Translations under genes and position numbers: made by a program
In this document: positions 43,712 to 52,204 of the stretch, piece by piece
How the letters are laid out: the number at the start of each line of letters is the position of its first letter
How positions within the stretch are numbered: the first letter of the stretch is position 1
Source of the DNA: Streptomyces sp. NBC_01214
GTDB lineage: Bacteria > Actinomycetota > Actinomycetes > Streptomycetales > Streptomycetaceae
NCBI RefSeq assembly: GCF_026340975.1
Contig: NZ_JAPEOS010000001.1
Span: 1,510,501-1,574,500 of the forward strand
DNA length: 64,000 nucleotides
Direction of reading: 5' to 3'
Notes under the pieces: generated by a model
What the model was told of the DNA's origin: nothing
The model's database searches: none
Seen by the model: the letters and a program-made list of their open reading frames with translations, nothing else

Positions 43712-44563
43712 TCAGCTACGGTCCGGATCGCCGCGCAGCAGCTCCAGGGCCTCCTCGACGGTGAGGGTGGCGTCGCGCGCGCCGTCCCAATGGCCGAGCG
43801 TCGACGCGGCGGCCAGCATCAGCTCGTCGGGAAGGCCCGCATCGGTGAGCAGCGCGGCCGCGTCTGCGAGCTCGGGGCCCCAGCGCCACGCACGGGCGGC
43901 GGTTTTGGGGATGTAGCTCGTCTCGGTCAGGTAGCTGCCCGTCCGCTTCGCCGCGATGGTCAAGAGCTCATCGCCGACACCGTGCGCCTGCGCAGCGCCG
44001 TAGGCCAAGGCGGCCAGGACGCGTGACGCCTTCTGGTAGCTGGAGTAGGAAAGTTTGAGGGCGGACGCCGCTCCCACCTCGGTGCCCAGGTCGTGCGTAC
44101 GGATGTCGGTACCGGCGAAGAGCCGCTCGACTTCGCCCGTACTGCGACGTTCCCCGGAGAGGTAGAGCGTCGGACTCTTGCCACCGACGGGCGGGGAACC
44201 GACCACGGCGGCGTCGATCGTCTCCGCGCGCGGCAGGAGGGCGGCGATGCGCCCCATGCGGCCCGGGGAGATCGCGTTCGCCTCCACGTACGTGCGCCCG
44301 GCGAAGCCGTGTGCGGCGACCTGTGCGGCGAGCTCTTCGGCTGCGGCCGGAGGGCAGAGGGACAGGACCACGTCCGCGCGGTCCAAGAGGCCGGAGAAGT
44401 CCGCGGGCTCCAGGTCGGCCTGCTCGGCACGCCTTCGCGTGGCGATGCTCCGGCCGTCGGGGCACCACAGGACGGTGACCCCCCGTGCGCGCAGTTGTGC
44501 GCCGAAGGCAGCCCCCATGCTGCCCGGGTGCAGCAGTCCGACCGTAATGGCTGGTCCTGTCAT
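43712..44563 (-). CDS. NAD(P)-dependent oxidoreductase (6PGDH-like, DUF1932)
   Basis: A 283-residue enzyme. 'TVGLLHPGSMGAAFGAQLRARG' is a Rossmann NAD(P)-binding fold; 'DVVLSLCPPAAAEELA' and 'VEANAISPGRM' fit the 6-phosphogluconate/beta-hydroxyacid dehydrogenase superfamily; 'ALKLSYSSYQKASRVLAALAYGAAQAHG' is the DUF1932-type C-terminal helical domain. The substrate is unknown. ATG overlaps the stop of the HAD gene (ATGA), so the two are one operon, convergent with the beta-helix gene. Confidence 0.85.
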   Translation of the reverse strand: MTGPAITVGLLHPGSMGAAFGAQLRARGVTVLWCPDGRSIATRRRAEQADLEPADFSGLLDRADVVLSLCPPAAAEELAAQVAAHGFAGRTYVEANAISPGRMGRIAALLPRAETIDAAVVGSPPVGGKSPTLYLSGERRSTGEVERLFAGTDIRTHDLGTEVGAASALKLSYSSYQKASRVLAALAYGAAQAHGVGDELLTIAAKRTGSYLTETSYIPKTAARAWRWGPELADAAALLTDAGLPDELMLAAASTLGHWDGARDATLTVEEALELLRGDPDRS

Positions 44564-45225
44564 CGTGTGCCCCCTTCGGCCGTGTGTTCCAGGAGCAGAC
44601 GGATGGCAGACAGCACCGTGGGGGCCGTCAGGTCGGGGACGTGCAGATCCCCCGGCCAGCGGTCGGGGGTGCCGATCCACAGGGTGGCGAGCCCGGCGGA
44701 ACGCCCGCCCGCGATGTCCTTGACGGGGTCGTCGCCCACCATCCAGCCACCGCCGTTCGGGGTAGCGCCGCAGAGCTCCACAGCGGTGGCGAACAGCCGG
44801 GGGTCGGGTTTGCGGAGCCCCAGATCCGCCGAGACGCACACGGCGTCGACCCGCTGCGCGATGCCGGTGGCCTCCAGCTTGGCCCGCTGGATGTCGGCGG
44901 AGCCGTTCGTGGCGATGCCGATCCGCCAGCCGTGCCCCTTCAGGTCGTCCAGACCGTCCAGTACCTCGTCCGGGCACACGGAGAAGGCCGCCATGTCCGC
45001 CAGGTACTCCTGCCACAACGTCCGGGCCGAGGGGGAAAGGCCGTGGAGCTCGCGGATCACCGAGAAGTCCGCGGCGCCGGCACGCTCGTCCAGCCGGACG
45101 AGGAGCGCGTCCCGCTCATCTACCGTGAGGCCGTGGCGGGAGGCGAATCGCGTCAGCGTCGCCTCGAGCGCGCGACGGCGGTCGATGAGCGTGTCGTCGA
45201 GGTCGAAGAGGGCGAGGCGCTGCAC
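44560..45225 (-). CDS. HAD-superfamily phosphatase
   Basis: A 221-residue enzyme with the four HAD motifs: 'LFDLDDTLID' (Asp nucleophile), 'GIATNGSADI' (motif II), the lysine in 'DLGLRKPDPRLF' (motif III) and 'MVGDDPVKDIAGG' (motif IV). The cap is of the helical type between motifs I and II. Likely removes phosphate from a small metabolite. ATG 45225. First gene of a two-gene minus-strand operon with the NAD(P)-binding oxidoreductase; both could work on the product of the kinases in the adjacent island, which is a guess. Confidence 0.88.
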   Translation of the reverse strand: MQRLALFDLDDTLIDRRRALEATLTRFASRHGLTVDERDALLVRLDERAGAADFSVIRELHGLSPSARTLWQEYLADMAAFSVCPDEVLDGLDDLKGHGWRIGIATNGSADIQRAKLEATGIAQRVDAVCVSADLGLRKPDPRLFATAVELCGATPNGGGWMVGDDPVKDIAGGRSAGLATLWIGTPDRWPGDLHVPDLTAPTVLSAIRLLLEHTAEGGTR

Positions 45226-45270
45226 CCGCGCAGACTAGTACGCGCATATCCGGGCTGTCCGCCCGGCGGG

Positions 45271-45303
45271 GACCGCCGGGCCCCGGTGAAGGGCCCGGCG
45301 GTC
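45271..45303 (-). terminator. Terminator after the FHA gene operon
   Basis: A perfect 13-bp inverted repeat (GACCGCCGGGCCC and its complement) with a 7-base loop, 20 bases past the FHA-gene stop on the minus strand. It ends the long PknG/GlnX operon. Confidence 0.75.
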
Positions 45304-45323
45304 GTGGATCCACAGGAGCGGGA

Positions 45324-46406
45324 TCAGCCGCGGCGGATCGTGATCGTTGTCCAGGCGCCCACGTGGACGCGGTCGCCGTCGGTGAGGGGGACCGGGACGT
45401 AGGGCTGGATCGGCTCCTCGCCGCCGTTGATGGTGGTGCCGTTGGTGGAGTTCTGGTCCACCACCGCCCAGCTGAGGTCGGGCTGCTGGACGAGCACCGC
45501 GTGCTGGTGGGAGACGCCCGGGTCCTCCGGGGGCACCGACAGGTCGATGTCGGGGGACTCGCCCGTGGAGGCGCGGCGGCGGCCGATGGTGATCTGGCCG
45601 CCGGACAGCGGAAGGTGCTGCTCCGGGGAGTAGGCGGGCAGGTTGAGCCCGGCGGCCTCGGGGCCGCTGCGCTGCATCATCGCCATGAAGTACGAGCGGT
45701 CGGGGCCGACCGTCGCGCTCCAGGCGCCCCCGCCCTGCGGCGGGAAGGGCTGGTGCTGCGGCGGAGGCTGCTGCTGGTACTGCTGTTGGGGCGGCGGTCC
45801 CTGCTGCTGGTACTCCTGCTGGTACTCCCGCTGCTGCGGCGGCGGGGGCTGCTGCTGGTACTGGGGCTGCGGGGCCTGCTGGTACTCCAGCGGCGCCTCG
45901 TGTGCGGGCGGCGGCAGCAGCCAGTCGTCCTCGCGCTGGAGCGGCTCGGCCGGCCGGTTGACCCGGGACGGCCGCGAGCCCTGGTACTCGAAGTGGTCCT
46001 GGGAGTAGGTCCCGGGAGCGGGCACGGGCGGCGGAGGCGTACCGCGGCCTCCGGCACCGGCACCGGCACCGCCACCGACGCCGGCCCCCGTCGCCTGGGG
46101 CCCCGGTTCCGGGGCCGGCGGCGCGTACGAGGTCGGGGTACGGGTGAGGAAGTTGTAGCGGCATTCCTCGCAGAACGGGGCCATGGCCTCGCGCGGGGTC
46201 CGGCACTGCGGGCAGAGCTCGGCCTGGGCGGTCGGTTCACCGGCGGTCGGGGGGAAGCCGTAGCCGTAGGAGGGTACCGGCGGCGGTCCCTCCGAGGCAG
46301 CCATGCGGTGGCCGCAGACCTCGCACCAGTCGTCGGACGCGGACTGGTGCCCGTTCGGGCAGGTCGGCATGGCGGCGCTTCCCCCTTCTTCTCCCTGCGT
46401 CATCAC
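45324..46406 (-). CDS. FHA-domain protein with zinc ribbons
   Basis: A 360-residue cytoplasmic protein. Two zinc-ribbon-like pairs at the N-terminus ('CPNGHQSASDDWCEVCG' and 'CPQCRTPREAMAPFCEEC') are followed by a long Gln/Pro-rich linker (about 170-240). The C-terminal FHA domain (about 265-360) has 'ITIGRRRASTG', 'VSHQHAVLV' and 'STNGTTING', the phosphothreonine-binding signature. It ends the PknG operon, so it is a likely reader of phosphorylation by the kinase, as GarA/OdhI are for mycobacterial/corynebacterial PknG. It is not itself GarA: it lacks the short N-terminal Thr motif region. Start may also be Met13 (46370). Confidence 0.9.
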   Translation of the reverse strand: MMTQGEEGGSAAMPTCPNGHQSASDDWCEVCGHRMAASEGPPPVPSYGYGFPPTAGEPTAQAELCPQCRTPREAMAPFCEECRYNFLTRTPTSYAPPAPEPGPQATGAGVGGGAGAGAGGRGTPPPPVPAPGTYSQDHFEYQGSRPSRVNRPAEPLQREDDWLLPPPAHEAPLEYQQAPQPQYQQQPPPPQQREYQQEYQQQGPPPQQQYQQQPPPQHQPFPPQGGGAWSATVGPDRSYFMAMMQRSGPEAAGLNLPAYSPEQHLPLSGGQITIGRRRASTGESPDIDLSVPPEDPGVSHQHAVLVQQPDLSWAVVDQNSTNGTTINGGEEPIQPYVPVPLTDGDRVHVGAWTTITIRRG

Positions 46407-46417
46407 GTCAGGTCTTC

Positions 46418-47752
46418 TCAGGTCTTCTTCACTCGGACGGTCTGCGTCGAACGCGTGTCAAGAGTCATCTCGTCGGCATCGGCGACCTTCGCTTTCAGCC
46501 GCACAGTACCCGCCACTGCGTCCACCACATCCACCACCTTCGCCAGGAGTCGTGCTGTGTCGGCGTTCCCGGAGGAACTCGCCAGTTGTACCGCACGCCC
46601 CAGCTTGGCCGTGGCACCACCGACATCGCCCATTTTGCGGGCTTCCAAACCTTGCTGGATGGCTTCTGCGAGCTCCGCCTGTCCCGTGTAGTGGGCGACC
46701 TGCGCGTTGATGGCGGTGGACGCCGCCAGATCGTCCGTCCACACGGCGCGCACCAGGCCCTGGGCCAGGACGGTCGGCTTCCCGTCCGGACCGCCCGCCG
46801 CGGGCGGCAGCACGAGCGTGGCGCGGGCGGCGAGCATCTCCTGGCCCACCGTGGCCGTCGGGACGCGGACGCACACGTGGTATTCGCGGGACTCGTCTCC
46901 CCACGACCCGGTCGGGTAGTCGCCGGCGCGCGGGCCCGCCTCGGTGCGGCGGTCGCTCAGGTCCTGGAGGACGGGAGCCACCTGTTTGACGTACTGGATC
47001 TCCACGCCGACCGGGGTCCACAGGCGCAGCGCGACGTCCGCGACCTCCTTGCCCATGACGTTCTCCATCATGCGCGTGAAGTCCTCGGCGAGGTGGGCCG
47101 GGTCGGCCACGATGTCGGCGGAGCCGAGCAGCGCGTGCGCGATCCCGGTGACCTCCTTGACGTCCCAGTCGGTGCCCACCCCGCGGGCGTCGCAGGTGAA
47201 GCGGCCGGCGCACGCGTCGAGGGTGGCGCGGAGCACGGCCGGCTCCTCGTGCTCGTTGCGGCCGTCGGTGAGCAGGATGCCGTGCCGGATGGCGGCGGTG
47301 GAGCCGCGCAGCAGGCCGTCGGCGAGGCGCAGCCAGGTGCCGATGGCGGTGCCGCCGCCGGAGCTCAGCCCGCGCAGGGCCTCCTTGGCCTGGGCGCGGG
47401 TGCTCGCGTCCGCCATGGCGAGGCGGCCCTGGCCGGGGTAGACCTCCTTGGCCACGTGCGTACCGGCGATCACGGCGAAGGCGGTGCCGTCGCGCAGGGT
47501 GTCGATGGCGGCGGCCGTGGCCTCACGGGCGCCGCGCATCTTCTCGGGCGGGTACTCCATGGACCCCGAGCAGTCGACCATGAGCACCACGGCCGCCGTG
47601 CCGTCGGAGACCGGCGCGCGCGTGGCGGTGGCACCGCCGGTGGCGGTGACCGTGACGATGGCGTGGACGTCCCGTCCGCCCTCGGGGAGGAACTCGTTCT
47701 GGTACACCTCCACGCTGAACCGTGGGGCACTCGGCTTGGCGAAATTCGCCAT
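46418..47752 (-). CDS. von Willebrand factor A domain protein
   Basis: A 444-residue cytoplasmic protein without signal peptide. The VWA domain (about 50-230) has the full MIDAS site: 'DCSGS' (60-64), the Thr in 'SGGGTAIG' and the Asp in 'LLTDGRNEHEE', so it can bind metal and a partner acidic residue. The C-terminal part (about 240-440) is mostly beta and then helical. In the order PknG, PP2C, VWA, FHA, it is likely part of the same phospho-signalling assembly. ATG at 47752. Twelve bases separate its stop from the FHA gene start. Confidence 0.9.
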   Translation of the reverse strand: MANFAKPSAPRFSVEVYQNEFLPEGGRDVHAIVTVTATGGATATRAPVSDGTAAVVLMVDCSGSMEYPPEKMRGAREATAAAIDTLRDGTAFAVIAGTHVAKEVYPGQGRLAMADASTRAQAKEALRGLSSGGGTAIGTWLRLADGLLRGSTAAIRHGILLTDGRNEHEEPAVLRATLDACAGRFTCDARGVGTDWDVKEVTGIAHALLGSADIVADPAHLAEDFTRMMENVMGKEVADVALRLWTPVGVEIQYVKQVAPVLQDLSDRRTEAGPRAGDYPTGSWGDESREYHVCVRVPTATVGQEMLAARATLVLPPAAGGPDGKPTVLAQGLVRAVWTDDLAASTAINAQVAHYTGQAELAEAIQQGLEARKMGDVGGATAKLGRAVQLASSSGNADTARLLAKVVDVVDAVAGTVRLKAKVADADEMTLDTRSTQTVRVKKT

Positions 47753-47812
47753 CGGTTGGACTCCTAGGGGGCTCGGGCAGGCGGGTCAGACCTGCGGGCG
47801 CGCTTCCACTTC

Positions 47813-49342
47813 CTATTCCGGTCCTGCCGCCGGGCCCGGCTCCGCATCCGGTCCCGGTTCCTGCTCGGGGTGCGTGGCGAACGGCACGACCGCCACGGTG
47901 ACGTTGTCGTGGCCGCCGCCGTCGAGTGCGTACCCCACCAGTACTTGGGCGCTGTGCAGCGGGCGGGTCGCGGCGTCGGCGGGTACCACCTGGGCCATCT
48001 CCCGCGCGGATTCCGCGTAGTTCCACAGTCCGTCGGTGCAGACCACCACCACACCGGGGTGGTCGGGCTTGAAGGTCGCGGTGTGCGGGTCGAGGTCGTA
48101 CGCGTCGGCCCCCAGCCAGCCGGTGATGGCGTGCGCGCGGACGTCCGCGTAGGCCTCGGCCTCGCCCATCAGACCGGCGGCGACCATCTGGGCGGCCCAG
48201 GAGTCGTCCTCGGTGAGGCGGCGGGGCAGGGCGGCGCGGTCGTCGGGGATCCAGTAGGCACGGCTGTCGCCGACCCAGCCGATGGTCAGCAGGCCGCCGC
48301 CGATGACGGCGCCGACCAGGGTGCAGGCGGGGGCGTTCTGTGCGCCGGGGGTCTCCGGGGCCAGGGCGTTCACCGCGCGGGCGGCGGCCAGGATCGCTTC
48401 GTGCATGGCTTCCTGGGGGTGGGCGCCGCGCGGCAGCGCGTCGAGCAGCGCCTCGTTGGCGGCGACGGCCGCGGCGGCCGACGCCTCGTCGGGGCGGCTG
48501 GCGGAGGAGACGCCGTCGCAGACGATGGCCACGGTGGTGGCGGAGCCGTCGGGCAGGGCGGTGGCCGACACGGCGAACGAGTCCTCGTTGCGGTGGTGGC
48601 GCAGACCCCGGTCGGTGACGGCGGCGACGCTCCCGAGCTCCTCCTCGATGTGGTCGCGCTCGCGGGGCTGCGCGTGCCCGCAGTGCTCGCAGTACCCGTC
48701 GGTGTCGACGTGCCCGGCGCGGCAGGCGACGCAGGTCTTCCCGCCGGCCGGTCCGCCGGGCTGGGGCGGATTCTCGTACGGGGTTTCGCCCGGGCCCCAG
48801 GGCATCCCCTCCGCAGGCGTGCCCGGGTCGCCCCCGGGCCGGTCGTGGCGGGTCTCGGGGCCGTCCGCGGCGCCGTACGGGTGCTCCGCCGCGCCCCACG
48901 GGGTGCCTTCCGGCGGGGTGCCGGTGCCGTACGGGTTCCCGTGGCCGGAGGTCGCGTAGGTGACCCCCGCCGGGCCCTGCCGAGGCTCCGGTTCCGGCTC
49001 CGGTTCCGCCGGGGTGGTGGTCCAGGCGGCCGGGTCGCCGACCAGCGTCGGCGCGGCCGCGGCCACACTGCCCCAGCCGGGGGCGGGCTCGACCGCGGCG
49101 TGCGGGACACCGGGGGCCGGGCTCCCGTAACCGCCCGCCGCGGCGCCCGCGGCGGCCGGCCGGGCCGGCCGGGCCGGTGGTTCCGGTGGCGCCGCGGGTG
49201 CCGGTGGGATGGGGATGGTCGGGTGGTCCACGGCGGCTGGGGGAGGAGCGCTCACGGCGTAGCCGCAGACGCCGCAGAAACGGTCACCCTCCTCCAGGGG
49301 TTCCGCGCAGCTGGGGCAGCCCGACAGCCGATGCATCGACAT
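47813..49342 (-). CDS. PP2C-type Ser/Thr phosphatase with zinc ribbons
   Basis: A 509-residue protein. N-terminal zinc ribbon ('CPSCAEPLEEGDRFCGVCG'), a Pro/Gly/Ala-rich linker and a second ribbon ('CVACRAGHVDTDGYCEHCG') lead to a PP2C domain (about 235-485): 'TDRGLRHHRNEDSF', 'VAIVCDGVSSAS', 'TIGWVGDSRAYW', 'VVVVCTDGLWNY' and 'GHDNVTVAVV' hold the metal-binding Asp residues. It counteracts the neighbouring kinase. ATG 49342 chosen; a GTG immediately upstream and ATG 49336 are also possible. Its start touches the PknG gene's stop, so it is co-translated. Confidence 0.93.
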   Translation of the reverse strand: MSMHRLSGCPSCAEPLEEGDRFCGVCGYAVSAPPPAAVDHPTIPIPPAPAAPPEPPARPARPAAAGAAAGGYGSPAPGVPHAAVEPAPGWGSVAAAAPTLVGDPAAWTTTPAEPEPEPEPRQGPAGVTYATSGHGNPYGTGTPPEGTPWGAAEHPYGAADGPETRHDRPGGDPGTPAEGMPWGPGETPYENPPQPGGPAGGKTCVACRAGHVDTDGYCEHCGHAQPRERDHIEEELGSVAAVTDRGLRHHRNEDSFAVSATALPDGSATTVAIVCDGVSSASRPDEASAAAAVAANEALLDALPRGAHPQEAMHEAILAAARAVNALAPETPGAQNAPACTLVGAVIGGGLLTIGWVGDSRAYWIPDDRAALPRRLTEDDSWAAQMVAAGLMGEAEAYADVRAHAITGWLGADAYDLDPHTATFKPDHPGVVVVCTDGLWNYAESAREMAQVVPADAATRPLHSAQVLVGYALDGGGHDNVTVAVVPFATHPEQEPGPDAEPGPAAGPE

Positions 49343-49345
49343 CAC

Positions 49346-52204
49346 TCACACCCACGTCCGGGGACGGAAACGGTTTGCCCGCTCCACCAGTTCGATCCTC
49401 TCCTCGCCACGCCGCGCCAGCCGTGCGAGGACGCGGTACGAGCGCTCCAGTCCGAAGCGCAGGCCCCGCTCGTCCAGTTGACTGCCGAGCAGCGAGGTCC
49501 GGCCGGGGTCGGAACCCCGGCTACCCGACAGTACCCAGTCCAGGGCCGAGCCCAGAACCTCCGTAGCGAGCCGCTCCTGCCGTTCCGGGTCCAGTCCGAA
49601 CCGCCGCAGGGCCTCCACCTGGTCCGCTGCGGCCGCCAGGTCGGCCAACAGCGGCTCCTGCGGGGACCGGTCGCGCAGACGTGCCCGTACGGCCGCCACC
49701 CGCGCGGCGGTGTAGTGGATGGACGCTTCCGGTACGGATTCCAGCGTGCGCACGGCTGCGTCCCGGTCCCCGGCGGCCAGTTGGACCCGGGCAAGCCCGA
49801 AGGCCGCGCTCACGAATCCCGGGTCGGTGATCCAGACCAGGCGGTAGTACTCGGCGGCGTTGTCCAGCTGGCCCAGCACCTCCGCGCACAGCCCGAGGGC
49901 CAGCTTCGGCGCGGGCTCGCCCGGGAAGGCGTCGTAGATCGCGTCGAAGGACAGGGCCGCTATCTCGTCGTCACCGGTGGCCAGCGAGGCGATGCCACGG
50001 GCCCACACCACCCGCCAGTCGTCCGGATGCCGGGCCTCCAGCTCCGCCAGGGTGTGCCCGGCCTCGGGCAGTTCGCCCAGCTCCAGGCGGGCCCGCAGCT
50101 CCCGCAGCCGCAACTCGGCCGAGTCGGCCGGCGCCGCGCTCAGGGCGCCCAACAGGTCGCCCGGCGCGGAGGCCAGCAGACCCGTCAGGAAACCGGCGTT
50201 CGGGTCGGCCGCGTCCACCAGCGGTACGGGCAGGGCCAGCGCGGTGTCGCGCGCGTCGAGGGGCGTCGCTCTCGCGGAGGCCGGCTCCAAGGGCAGGAGT
50301 ACGGGCGCGGGTGCGGCCCCGGCCCCCGCCCAAGCCCCGGCCCCCGAGCCCTGGACCGCAGCCGGAGGCGCGGGCCGCGGACCCGGCACCGGCGCACCGG
50401 TCACATGCGTGGCGGTGGTGCCGAGCCCGGCCAGGCCCGCCCCCGAAGCGCCCGTCGCAGGTCCCCACGGACCCGCCGCGCCGCCGCCGGCCGCCCCGGG
50501 CACGGGCGTGCCACCGGGCGGGGTCCCACCGACGGGCGTACGGCCCTGCGGGCCCGACGCACCGGCGGCCGTCGCACCGGCCACGGCGGTGCCGCCGGGC
50601 GCGTGCGCGCCGGCCGCCGCCCGGCCGCGGCCGGCGAGCCCGAACAGCCGGCCACCGCGCCGGGAGGCGATCGGCCGGTAGCCCAGCCGGGAGACGGCGG
50701 TGTCGCCCGCGTCGGCGAACAGCTCGGTGTCCGGAACCCGCAGCTCCGGGCCGAAGAGGGTCGACAGCTGCGGCCGCGGCCGGCCCGTCTGCAGGGCGAC
50801 CACCTCCCGCAGCACGCCCGTCAGCTGGTCCGCCATCTCCTGCGCGGACGAGAACCGCCGCCCCGGGTCCGGATCGGTGGCCCGGACCAGCAGCCGGTAG
50901 AAGGACTCGTACCGCCGGAACACCTCGATGTGCTCCGGATCCGGCAGCGAATCCACGAACACGTTGGTGTAGCCCTGGAAGTCGAAGGTCAGCACGGCCA
51001 GCGTCCGCGCCACCGTGTAGAGGTCGGAGGCGACCGACGGGCCCAGCTCCGCGACCTCGGGGGCCTGGTAGCCCACCGTGCCGTAGATGGCCGACTCGGC
51101 GTCGTCCATCCGCCGTACCGCGCCCATGTCGATCAGCTTCAGCTGGTCCTGCTGCTGGATCGCGTTGTCGACCTTGAAGTCGCAGTACAGGAGGTTCCTG
51201 CTGTGCAGGTGGCCGAGCGCCTCCAGCGCCTCGATGCCGTAGGCGCACGCCTGTTCCACCGGCAGCGGATCGCGCCGCCCGTCCGGCCGGCGCCGCTCGT
51301 TCGCGATCTCCTTCAGCGATTTGCCGCCGACGTACTCCATGACGATGTACCCGTCCAGCGAACCGGTCCGCTGGTCCAGGTGCTCCACGAAGTTGTAGAT
51401 CCGCACGATGTTGGAGTGCTCGATCTCCGCGAGGAAGCGCCGCTCCGAGATCGCGGCCTCCATCGCGTCCTGGTCCCCGGTGTCCAGCAGGCCCTTGAGC
51501 ACCACCCACCGGTCCGCGACCGCCCGGTCCACCGCCAGGTACACCCAGCCCAGGCCGCCGTGCGCGAGGCAGCCCGCCACCTCGTACTGGCCGCGCACCA
51601 CATCACCGGAGCGCAGCTTGGGCACGAAGGAGTACGGGTGCCCGCACTTGGTGCAGAACCCTTCCGTCCGGCCCGGACGGTCGCCCCGGGAGCGGCCCAC
51701 CGGGGCCCCGCAGTCCGAGCGCGAGCAGAACCGCTTGCGCTCCGGCACCTCCGGGTTCTCCAGGACCGCGGTCGAAGGATTCGGACGCGGCACCTCCGGC
51801 ACGTTGACCAGTCCGGCGCCCAGCCGGCTGCGGCCCGAGGCCGCCGAGCCCGAACTGCGCACCGATACCGAACGGGTGGACGTCGTCCCCGACACCGAGC
51901 GCGACAGCCGCCCGGACACCGAGCGGCGCGAGGAGGAGGACCGGGAGGACCGCGCCGAGGCCGAGGACCGCGCCGAGCCGTGGGAGCCCTGCGAGCCCAT
52001 CGAGCCGCGGGACCCGCCGGAGCCCAGGGAGCCCCGGGCCGCGCTCGTCATCCCCGTCGGCGGCGACACCAGCTCGTCCGCGCCCGCCGCGACCGAGCCG
52101 ATCGGCGCCAGCCCGCACGTGTCGCAGTAGACCTCGCCGCCGCCCATGTCCTCGTAGGTCCCGGGGCAGCCGGGACGCACGCACGCGGTTCCGATCGGGC
52201 TCAT
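49346..52204 (-). CDS. pknG: PknG-like Ser/Thr protein kinase
   Basis: A 952-residue cytoplasmic protein with the PknG plan: Cys pairs at the N-terminus ('CVRPGCPG'...'YCDTCG' and 'FCSRSDCG'...'FCTKCG', rubredoxin-like), kinase domain (about 205-460), TPR region (about 690-952). Kinase motifs: 'LAHGGLGWVYLA', 'VVLKGL', 'LLYCDFKVDN' (catalytic Asp) and 'LIDMGAVRR' (DMG for DFG). A Ser/Arg-rich tract (about 57-135) and a Gly/Pro linker (about 520-680) are disordered. PknG couples amino-acid supply to the TCA cycle in mycobacteria and corynebacteria. ATG overlaps the previous stop (ATGA). Its neighbours GlnH/GlnX fit that pathway. Confidence 0.93.
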   Translation of the reverse strand: MSPIGTACVRPGCPGTYEDMGGGEVYCDTCGLAPIGSVAAGADELVSPPTGMTSAARGSLGSGGSRGSMGSQGSHGSARSSASARSSRSSSSRRSVSGRLSRSVSGTTSTRSVSVRSSGSAASGRSRLGAGLVNVPEVPRPNPSTAVLENPEVPERKRFCSRSDCGAPVGRSRGDRPGRTEGFCTKCGHPYSFVPKLRSGDVVRGQYEVAGCLAHGGLGWVYLAVDRAVADRWVVLKGLLDTGDQDAMEAAISERRFLAEIEHSNIVRIYNFVEHLDQRTGSLDGYIVMEYVGGKSLKEIANERRRPDGRRDPLPVEQACAYGIEALEALGHLHSRNLLYCDFKVDNAIQQQDQLKLIDMGAVRRMDDAESAIYGTVGYQAPEVAELGPSVASDLYTVARTLAVLTFDFQGYTNVFVDSLPDPEHIEVFRRYESFYRLLVRATDPDPGRRFSSAQEMADQLTGVLREVVALQTGRPRPQLSTLFGPELRVPDTELFADAGDTAVSRLGYRPIASRRGGRLFGLAGRGRAAAGAHAPGGTAVAGATAAGASGPQGRTPVGGTPPGGTPVPGAAGGGAAGPWGPATGASGAGLAGLGTTATHVTGAPVPGPRPAPPAAVQGSGAGAWAGAGAAPAPVLLPLEPASARATPLDARDTALALPVPLVDAADPNAGFLTGLLASAPGDLLGALSAAPADSAELRLRELRARLELGELPEAGHTLAELEARHPDDWRVVWARGIASLATGDDEIAALSFDAIYDAFPGEPAPKLALGLCAEVLGQLDNAAEYYRLVWITDPGFVSAAFGLARVQLAAGDRDAAVRTLESVPEASIHYTAARVAAVRARLRDRSPQEPLLADLAAAADQVEALRRFGLDPERQERLATEVLGSALDWVLSGSRGSDPGRTSLLGSQLDERGLRFGLERSYRVLARLARRGEERIELVERANRFRPRTWV

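Noticed and set aside
45324..46406. FHA protein as a GarA/OdhI orthologue
   Set aside because: It is more than twice the usual length, has zinc ribbons and a Gln/Pro linker, and lacks the compact N-terminal Thr motif; only the FHA domain is shared.
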